A stretch of 6,504 nucleotides of DNA. Origin: Actinomycetota bacterium. GTDB lineage: Bacteria; Actinomycetota; Acidimicrobiia; Acidimicrobiales; AC-14. The stretch is taken from assembly GCA_020200615.1 (NCBI GenBank), contig JAIVIH010000048.1, positions 9,674 to 16,177 on the forward strand, given 5' to 3'. The translations under genes were made by a program, and so were the position numbers. Position 1 is the stretch's first letter. Every line of letters starts with the position of its first letter. The notes under the pieces were generated by a model. That model was not told the DNA's origin. It ran no database searches and was given only the letters and a program-made list of their open reading frames with translations. Of the stretch, positions 1-4,585 are shown one piece after another.

Positions 1-543
1 CCCGCCGCTCTGGTGGCCGCCCGTTACCGGTCCCGCATGGCCGCCGTGGTCGAGCGCTCGGCCTACCTCGCCCACGCCCTGCCGGGGATCGTCATCGCCC
101 TGTCGCTGGTGTTCTTCTCGGTCCGCCTCGGGCCTCTCTACCAGCGGCTCCCCGTGCTGGTCTTCGCCTACTTCGTCCTGTTCCTGCCCCTCGCCGTCAG
201 CGCCGTCTACGCCTCGGCGGTCCAGGCCCCCGTGGTGCTCGACGAGGTGGCCCGCTCCCTCGGCCGGCGCCCGCTCTCCGTGTTCCGCACCGTCACCGTC
301 CCCCTGCTGACGCCGGGTGTGGCCGCCGGCGCAGCGCTGGTGTTCCTCACGTGCATGAAGGAGTTGCCGGCCACCCTGCTGCTGGGCCCCACCGGCTTCG
401 ACACCCTCGCCACCCGGGTGTGGTCGTCCACGTCGGCCGGGGCGTACGGGGAGGCCGCCCTGCCCGCCTTCCTCCTGGTGGCCGTGGCCGCCGTCCCCAC
501 GTGGTTGCTGTCCCGGCGCATCGGCGCCGAGGGGATCCGGTGA
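1..543 (+). CDS. Ferric-iron-type ABC transporter permease, C-terminal part (FbpB-like), 5' truncated
   Basis: Inner-membrane channel subunit of an ABC importer, most likely for ferric iron. The frame is open from base 1, so the gene starts upstream and only about 180 C-terminal residues are visible; full-length FbpB-type permeases usually have over 500 residues in two membrane halves. Hydrophobic, membrane-spanning stretches lie at about nt 79-132, 148-222, 304-384 and 459-513. The cytoplasmic EAA loop that docks on the ATPase is at about nt 241-309 (DEVARSLG followed by VTVPLLTPG). The stretch KELPATLLLGPTGFDTLATR (from about nt 358) is, from my knowledge of the family, typical of iron(III) permeases rather than sulfate or polyamine ones. 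The stop codon overlaps the start of the ATPase gene (GTGA), so the two are translationally coupled. The substrate-binding protein gene is not in the window. The substrate call is family-based inference; thiamine is the main alternative. Confidence 0.88.
   Translation, partial: PAALVAARYRSRMAAVVERSAYLAHALPGIVIALSLVFFSVRLGPLYQRLPVLVFAYFVLFLPLAVSAVYASAVQAPVVLDEVARSLGRRPLSVFRTVTVPLLTPGVAAGAALVFLTCMKELPATLLLGPTGFDTLATRVWSSTSAGAYGEAALPAFLLVAVAAVPTWLLSRRIGAEGIR
529..534 (+). promoter_or_regulatory. Ribosome binding site of the ABC ATPase gene
   Basis: GAGGGG, 5 nt before the GTG at 540. It lies inside the end of the permease gene and fixes the ATPase start at 540, although the open frame extends upstream to 351 within the permease. 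Confidence 0.6.
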
Positions 544-1589
544 ACGCCCTCGAGTGCGCCGGCGTGACCAAGTCCTTCGGTCCGGTGCTGGCCCTGGACG
601 GGGCCGACGTGGTGGTTGCCCCCGGCTCCCTGACCGCCATCCTGGGGCCGTCCGGATGCGGCAAGTCCACCCTCCTGCGGGTGATCGCCGGGTTCGAGCG
701 GCCCGACGGGGGGACGGTGTCGATAAAGGGGCAGGTGGTGGCCGGGCCCGGCGTGCACGTCCCCCCCGAGCGCCGCAGGGCGGGGATCGTCCCCCAGGAG
801 CAGGCCCTGTTCCCTCACCTGAGCGTGGCCGCCAACGTGGCCTACGGCCTGGGTCGTGGGGGCCGCGCCGGCCTGTCACCCCGGGTGGCGGCCATGCTCG
901 AGCTGTGCGGGCTCCCCGGGCTGGGCAACCGCATGCCCCACGAGCTGTCGGGCGGGCAGCAGCAACGGGTGGCCCTGGCTCGGGCGCTGGCGCCGGAGCC
1001 ATCGGTGGTGCTGCTGGACGAGCCCTTCGCCAGCCTCGACGCCACCCTACGGGCCGGCCTGCGAGTGGAGATCGCCGCCATCCTGCGGGCCGCGGGCCAG
1101 ACCGCCCTGCTCGTGACCCACGACCAGGATGAGGCCCTGTCCATCGCCGACAGCGTGGCCGTCATGCGCTCCGGCCGCATCGTCCAGCACGCCGCCCCCG
1201 CCGAGGTCTACCGGCACCCGGCCGACGCGTGGGTGGCCGGGTTCGTGGGCAGCGCCAACGTGCTGGATGGGGACATGGTCGAGCCGGGGCTGGTGAAGTG
1301 CGCCCTCGGGACGATGCCCGTGGCCCTGGCCGGGGCCCAGCCTCACGACTCGGGCGTCGCGGTCAAGGTGGTCGTGCGCCCCGAGCAGGTCGTGTTGGGG
1401 GAGGCGACGGGGGGAGTGGCCGGCACCGTCGAGCGCCGGGAGTACCACGGGCACGACTCCCTGGTCTGGGTGGAGCTCGGGGACGGCACGCGCCTGATGG
1501 CGCGGATCCTCAGCGGAGGGGTGCCGGAGGCCGGGGCCCGGGTTTCAGTTTCGTGCCACGGCGAGGCGGTCGTCTTCCCCGCCGGGTGA
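540..1589 (+). CDS. ABC transporter ATP-binding protein, ferric iron type (FbpC-like, TOBE domain)
   Basis: ATPase that powers the importer formed with the preceding permease; 349 residues, complete. From the GTG at 540: Walker A GPSGCGKST (residues 36-44), Q-loop Q86 (VPQEQALFPH), signature LSGGQQQR (136-143), Walker B VVLLDEP (156-162, catalytic E161), D-loop SLD (165-167) and H-loop H194 (VTHDQDEA). The C-terminal part from about residue 270 is a TOBE-type regulatory/substrate domain with the usual VRPEQV motif. Length and architecture are those of the FbpC/PotA/CysA group; the iron assignment comes from the permease next door. The start overlaps the permease stop by 4 nt and has its own Shine-Dalgarno. 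The gene ends 5 nt before the convergent bacterioferritin stop codon, leaving no room for a terminator. Confidence 0.93.
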   Translation: MNALECAGVTKSFGPVLALDGADVVVAPGSLTAILGPSGCGKSTLLRVIAGFERPDGGTVSIKGQVVAGPGVHVPPERRRAGIVPQEQALFPHLSVAANVAYGLGRGGRAGLSPRVAAMLELCGLPGLGNRMPHELSGGQQQRVALARALAPEPSVVLLDEPFASLDATLRAGLRVEIAAILRAAGQTALLVTHDQDEALSIADSVAVMRSGRIVQHAAPAEVYRHPADAWVAGFVGSANVLDGDMVEPGLVKCALGTMPVALAGAQPHDSGVAVKVVVRPEQVVLGEATGGVAGTVERREYHGHDSLVWVELGDGTRLMARILSGGVPEAGARVSVSCHGEAVVFPAG

Positions 1590-1594
1590 GGGCG

Positions 1595-2065
1595 CTACTC
1601 CCGTACCTGCTGGGCGAGGTAGTGGGCCTCTCCGATCTGACGGATCAGCTCGAGCTGCGTCTCCAACCAGTCGGCGTGCTCCTCCTCGCCGGCCAGGATG
1701 CCCTCCAGCAGCTCCCGGCTGCCGTTGTCGCCGTGCTCGAGGCACACCGGGATTCCCCGGTTGAGCCGGTCGATGGCTTCCGTCTCCAAGGCCAGGGCCA
1801 GGGTGAGCTTCTCGGGGACGGTTTCACCTACCCGCACCGCGCCGAGCCGCTGGAGGTTGGGGAGCCCGTCGAGGTAGAGGATGCGGTCGATCAGCTTCTC
1901 GGCGTCGCCCATCTCGTCGATCGAGTCCTTGCGGATGTGGTCGGCCAGCCGCCCGTAGCCCCAGTTCTCGCACATCTTGGCGTCGAGGAAGTACTGGTTG
2001 ATGGCCGTGAGCTCGGCCGTCAGCACGTCGTTGAGCAGCTCGATGACCGTCTCGTTACCTCTCAC
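1595..2065 (-). CDS. bfr: Bacterioferritin (haem-type iron storage protein)
   Basis: Subunit of the 24-mer cytoplasmic iron-storage shell that oxidises Fe(II) and stores the mineral core; 156 residues, the usual length. It aligns without gaps to E. coli Bfr as I remember it: shared AINQYF (21-26), NWG (34-36), SIDEM (48-52), GLPNLQ (67-72) and [10 protein letters not shown] (132-141). Ferroxidase ligands E18, E51, E94, E127 and H130 are present, as is haem ligand M52. Position 54, normally His (ligand of iron site 1), is Asp here (codon GAC, plus-strand 1904-1906). The start is GTG at 2065, preceded by AGGGTG (plus 2071-2076), which overlaps the bfd stop codon. It is the last gene of a minus-strand operon, 9 nt after bfd. 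The family call is near certain; the effect of D54 is open. Confidence 0.96.
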   Translation of the reverse strand: MRGNETVIELLNDVLTAELTAINQYFLDAKMCENWGYGRLADHIRKDSIDEMGDAEKLIDRILYLDGLPNLQRLGAVRVGETVPEKLTLALALETEAIDRLNRGIPVCLEHGDNGSRELLEGILAGEEEHADWLETQLELIRQIGEAHYLAQQVRE

Positions 2066-2074
2066 GGGCGCACC

Positions 2075-2257
2075 CTAGGCCGAGACTTCGTGCACCAGGC
2101 CATAGCAGGCCAGCAGGGCCCGCAGGGCGGGGACGCAGCCGCCGCAGCCGGTACCGGCGCCGCAGCGGGTGGCCAGCGAATCCGGGTCGCAGGCACCGGC
2201 TTCGATGGCCGCGCAGACGTGGCGGTCGGTCACCTTGCGGCAGTGGCAAATGAACAC
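2075..2257 (-). CDS. bfd: Bfd-like [2Fe-2S] bacterioferritin-associated ferredoxin
   Basis: Small iron-sulfur protein. In characterised systems Bfd binds bacterioferritin at its haem and passes electrons inward to reduce and release stored iron. It has 60 residues, about the normal Bfd length (60-70). The four cluster cysteines follow the Bfd pattern: C4-x-C6 near the N-terminus (FICHC) and C38-x2-C41 (GTGCGGC), with V9-T10-D11 as in the family. Extra cysteines at 15, 23, 32 and 51 are not expected cluster ligands. The start is GTG at 2257, with only a weak AGG upstream, 8 nt after the stop of the preceding small gene. The bfr start follows 9 nt after the bfd stop, so co-expression and partnership are very likely. 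Confidence 0.92.
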   Translation of the reverse strand: MFICHCRKVTDRHVCAAIEAGACDPDSLATRCGAGTGCGGCVPALRALLACYGLVHEVSA

Positions 2258-2265
2258 GAGCCTGC

Positions 2266-2526
2266 TCAGTTCTCGGCCGAGGCGGCCGGTGGCTGGCCGT
2301 TGGCCGAGCGGATGACCAGAGGCACGCCGCCGGCGGCCATCTCCAGCGCCGCTTCGAGGGACACCTCCCGGACGGTCGGCAGGCGGTGCCCGGTGCCGAC
2401 GGCCTGACAGCGGGCTCGTCCTCCCGGGCGGACCACGACCCGTACCCAGCGCACCCGCCGCATCCCGGCGACGGGCAGCGCCCCGTGACGGACCGGAGTA
2501 GCCGTCTGGTCGGTTACCCTAAGCAC
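2266..2526 (-). CDS. Small basic protein of unknown function, first gene of the bfd-bfr operon
   Basis: I do not recognise this 86-residue protein. The reading frame has GC-rich third positions like its neighbours and ends 8 nt before bfd, so it is probably real and co-transcribed. The N-terminal half is rich in Arg and Val (RRVRWVRVVVRPGGRAR, residues 23-39). The second half has a patterned stretch HRLPTVREVSLEAALEMAAG (about 47-66) followed by GVPLVIR, suggesting one strand-helix-strand unit. The tail (ANGQPPAASAEN) looks disordered. There is no signal peptide, no membrane segment and only one Cys. Start choice: GTG at 2526 lies 6 nt after a TACCTT -10 element, the spacing of leaderless actinobacterial mRNAs. 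An internal ATG at 2463 would give 65 residues. An iron-related role is inferred from position only. Confidence 0.6.
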   Translation of the reverse strand: MLRVTDQTATPVRHGALPVAGMRRVRWVRVVVRPGGRARCQAVGTGHRLPTVREVSLEAALEMAAGGVPLVIRSANGQPPAASAEN

Positions 2527-2545
2527 ATCCCTAAGGTATCCCTAA
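2517..2545. repeat. Three CCCTAA direct repeats at helical spacing, putative operator
   Basis: CCCTAA occurs at 2517-2522, 2529-2534 and 2540-2545 (TTAGGG on the minus strand), with start-to-start distances of 12 and 11 bp; the base before each is A, T and T. The repeats cover the spacer, -10 and first codons of the minus-strand operon and lie 49-77 bp before the response regulator ATG. Tandem direct repeats about 11 bp apart are the usual site type for OmpR/PhoB-family regulators. The T(T)AGG core also recalls half-sites of DtxR/IdeR iron boxes, but no good 19-bp dyad is seen. Confidence 0.5.
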
Positions 2546-2561
2546 CAAAGGGGGCCGGCAA
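2533..2561 (-). promoter_or_regulatory. Probable leaderless promoter of the unknown gene-bfd-bfr operon
   Basis: Read on the minus strand: -35 TTGCCG (2561-2556), 17-nt spacer, -10 TACCTT (2538-2533). The predicted start of transcription falls at or next to the GTG at 2526, so the mRNA would be leaderless. It fits the TTG and TAnnnT cores of housekeeping sigma promoters. Inferred from spacing, not measured. Confidence 0.45.
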
Positions 2562-2593
2562 CCCTTTTCCGTAAACGCGCTCGTGCCACTCCG

Positions 2594-3310
2594 ATGGGGG
2601 ACAATCCCCCTGTGGGTTCCATCTTGTTGGTGGAGGACGACGCCTCCGTGCGGGAAGCGGTGGCCCTGGCCCTCGAGGGCGCCGGCCACCGGGTGGAGAC
2701 CGCGGTCTCGGGCGAGGAGGCCCTCAGTCGCTGGCGCCAGTTCCACCCCGACCTGATCCTCCTCGACGTCATGCTTCCCGGCACCGACGGCTTCGAGGTG
2801 TGCCGCCAGATCCGCCGGGAGGACCAGGTTCCCATCGTCATGCTCACGGCCCGCTCCGACCCCTTCGACGTGGTCGTCGGCCTGGAGTCGGGGGCCGACG
2901 ACTACGTGACCAAGCCCTTCGAGACCCGGGTCCTCCTGGCCCGGGTGAAGGCCGTGCTGCGTCGCCAGTCCCGCCAGCCCGAGGCCAGGGCCGTGAACCT
3001 GGGCGACCTGGTAGTGGACCCCACGGCCATGACCGTCACCAAGCAGGGGGTCGAGGTCCACGTCACGCCCACCGAGTTCCGACTGCTCTACGAGCTGGTC
3101 CGGCGGCCGGGGCAGGTGTTCACCCGGGCCCTACTCCTCCAGCAGGTCTGGGATTACGACTACCTGGGCGACTCCCGTCTGGTGGACGTGTGCGTGCAGA
3201 GGCTGCGGGCCAAGGTGGAGGCCGACGCCGCCCGCCCCACCCTGATCCAGACCGTCCGGGGGGTGGGCTACAAGCTGGTGCCGGGCCCGAGCGGCCCCCT
3301 GAGCGGGTAG
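2594..3310 (+). CDS. OmpR/PhoB-family response regulator, MtrA-like
   Basis: Cytoplasmic DNA-binding response regulator of 238 residues. The receiver domain is about residues 9-125, with acidic pocket E14-D15-D16, phospho-acceptor D58 (LLDVMLPG), switch T85 (VMLTAR) and K107 (TKPF). A winged-helix DNA-binding domain occupies about 135-232 (TPTEFRLLYEL, VFTRALLLQQVW, VQRLRAKVE, TVRGVGYKL). GLESGADDY and SRLVDVCVQRLRAKVE closely resemble MtrA of actinobacteria as I recall it. All active-site residues are intact. Start uncertain: the ATG at 2594 has no Shine-Dalgarno. A GTG at 2612 would give the commoner short N-terminus (GSILLVEDD) and lies 6 nt after GACAAT, a possible -10, so a leaderless start there is an alternative. 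The cognate kinase follows after 83 nt, but that gene is broken. Confidence 0.94.
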   Translation: MGDNPPVGSILLVEDDASVREAVALALEGAGHRVETAVSGEEALSRWRQFHPDLILLDVMLPGTDGFEVCRQIRREDQVPIVMLTARSDPFDVVVGLESGADDYVTKPFETRVLLARVKAVLRRQSRQPEARAVNLGDLVVDPTAMTVTKQGVEVHVTPTEFRLLYELVRRPGQVFTRALLLQQVWDYDYLGDSRLVDVCVQRLRAKVEADAARPTLIQTVRGVGYKLVPGPSGPLSG

Positions 3311-3343
3311 CCAGCCAGTGAGCGAGCCAGCGGCGAGCGAACC

Positions 3344-3397
3344 ATGAACACAGTGCCCCGCTCAGCGGGGCAGCCGCCGAAGGCGGTGGCCCGATGA
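3344..3397 (+). other. Possible 17-codon leader ORF overlapping the kinase start
   Basis: An ATG at 3344 opens a short frame (MNTVPRSAGQPPKAVAR) whose TGA at 3395-3397 overlaps the kinase ATG at 3394 as ATGA. It runs through both hairpins of this spacer. Such an overlap can couple translation, so the ORF may deliver ribosomes to the kinase start. Only a weak purine stretch (GCGAGCGA) precedes it; the overlap could be chance. Confidence 0.25.
3354..3387 (+). promoter_or_regulatory. Two adjacent RNA hairpins between response regulator and kinase
   Basis: Hairpin 1: TGCCCCGC (3354-3361), loop TCA, GCGGGGCA (3365-3372), a perfect 8-bp stem. Hairpin 2: GCCGCC (3373-3378), loop GAA, GGCGGT (3382-3387), 5 bp plus a G-U pair. 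Hairpin 2 holds the GAAGGCGG that is the only Shine-Dalgarno candidate for the kinase ATG at 3394, so it may limit kinase translation. No T-tract follows either hairpin, which argues against a terminator. Confidence 0.4.
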
Positions 3398-4585
3398 GGG
3401 GGCTGAGGGCGAGGCTGGTCATGACCTTCGCCCTCGTCGCCGCCCTCACCGCCGCCGCCCTCGCCGTCACCTCCTACGCCCTGGTGCGGGACGCGGTGCT
3501 GGACCGGGCCACCGAGGCCGCCGTCCGCGACGCGAGAACTGCGCTGAACGACCTGGTCAACGCCCCGCCTCCCGCCAGCCTGGAGGAAGCCCGGGTGCGG
3601 CTGACCGAGCTGGCCGACGCGGGTGACGCCGACGTAGTGGCCGTGGCTCGGGACGGGACATACGAGAGCACGTCCGTCTCCCTGTCGGCGGCGTCGGTCC
3701 CGCCGCAGCTCGCCGAGGCGGCCGCCGACGGCCGCCTGGTGTCCCTTCGCACGGGCTCCGGTCGGGGCGATTACGTGGTCGCGGGAGGCACCCTCCCGGA
3801 CGGGCCCAGCCTGTTCCTGTTCTTCTCCCTGTCCGACGAGGTGGCCGACCTGGAGCTGCTGCGCAACGTGCTGGCGGGGGCGGGATCGGGGTTCGTCCTC
3901 CTGTCGGCCCTGGTCGGGGTGCTGGCCGCCCGGGGCCTGCTACGGCCGCTGCGACGGGCGCGCCTCGCCGCCCACCGGATGGCCGTGGGGCTGTTGGGTA
4001 CCCGGCTTCCCGAGGAGGGCAGGGACGAGTTCACCGAGCTGGCCCGGGCCTTCAACCAGATGGCCGATGCGCTGGAGCGCACGGTGGGGGAGCTGCGCAC
4101 GCTGGAGGCCAGTCACCGGCGGTTCGTGTCCGACGTCTCCCACGAGCTCCGCACCCCCCTCACCGCCCTCAACCGCCATCGAACACGGCGGCCCGCCCGT
4201 GCGGGTCGAGGTTCGGGGCACGGCCGGCGAGGTGACCATGACCGTGACCGATGGCGGTCGGGGCATCCCTCCCGACCACCTGGCCAACGTCTTCGACCGG
4301 TTCTACAAGGCCGACCCCTCCCGCTCGCGGGGAGGGGGTAGCGGTCTGGGCCTGGCCATCGCCCGGGAGAACGCCCGGCTCCACGGCGGCGACCTGACCG
4401 TCTCCAGCGAACCCGGCCGAGGCGCCACCTTCACGTGCACCCTTCCCCGACGCTGGGCGCCTCCCGATGTTCCTCCTCCCGCCCCGTCGGCCGCCGCCGT
4501 TGCCGAATCGTTACCGGCCGGCGATGGCTCGGAGACAAGCGCCGCTCACGCTGGTCTCCCTTCCAAGCCGAGGAGACGGAGATGA
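3394..4585 (+). pseudogene. Membrane sensor histidine kinase (MtrB-like), disrupted by an internal deletion with frame change
   Basis: Remnant of the kinase partner of the upstream regulator. From the ATG at 3394 the protein has TM1 (about residues 9-31), an extracytoplasmic sensor region (32-155), TM2 (157-179), a HAMP domain (about 180-232) and the H-box SHELRTPLTAL with phospho-acceptor H250 (codon 4141-4143). Just after L259 the frame is lost and runs to a stop at 4341 (315 residues). From 4175 a second frame resumes homology: AIEHGGPPVRV, G1 box DGGRGIP, F-box VFDRFYK, G2 box GGGSGLGLAI and GRGATFTCTLPRRW, ending at 4585. Only about 10 codons separate H250 from the N-box position, against about 100 in intact kinases. 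The second DHp helix, the start of the ATPase domain and the N-box Asn are therefore gone (AAC would be expected; that frame reads ACC). A point frameshift alone cannot explain this. The original stop overlaps the next gene's ATG (ATGA). An assembly collapse is the alternative to a real deletion. Confidence 0.88.
4571..4575 (+). promoter_or_regulatory. Ribosome binding site of the GerMN lipoprotein gene
   Basis: AGGAG, 6 nt before the ATG at 4582. It fixes that start even though the open frame extends upstream to 4435, and allows translation independent of the broken kinase gene. Confidence 0.7.

Noticed and set aside
207..818. 203-codon minus-strand open frame under the permease/ATPase
   Set aside because: Shadow of two well-supported plus-strand genes; no recognisable motif.
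1229..2407. 392-codon plus-strand open frame
   Set aside because: It covers the antisense of bfr, bfd and part of the small gene and the end of the ATPase in another frame; composition is a GC-rich shadow with no domain pattern.
2527..2545. Canonical DtxR/IdeR iron box
   Set aside because: The minus strand matches the first TTAGG half and little of the second; only about half of the 19 consensus positions agree and the obvious pattern is direct, not inverted, repeats.
2517..2545. Telomere-like TTAGGG array
   Set aside because: Three hexamers separated by 5-6 unrelated bases are not a tandem telomeric repeat; operator spacing explains them better.
3354..3372. Intrinsic terminator after the response regulator
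   Set aside because: Stem is perfect but no T-tract follows, and the kinase start is 22 nt downstream in an apparent operon.
4141..4341. Programmed ribosomal frameshift in the kinase
   Set aside because: No slippery heptamer is evident, and a shift would not restore the roughly 90-100 missing residues including the N-box.
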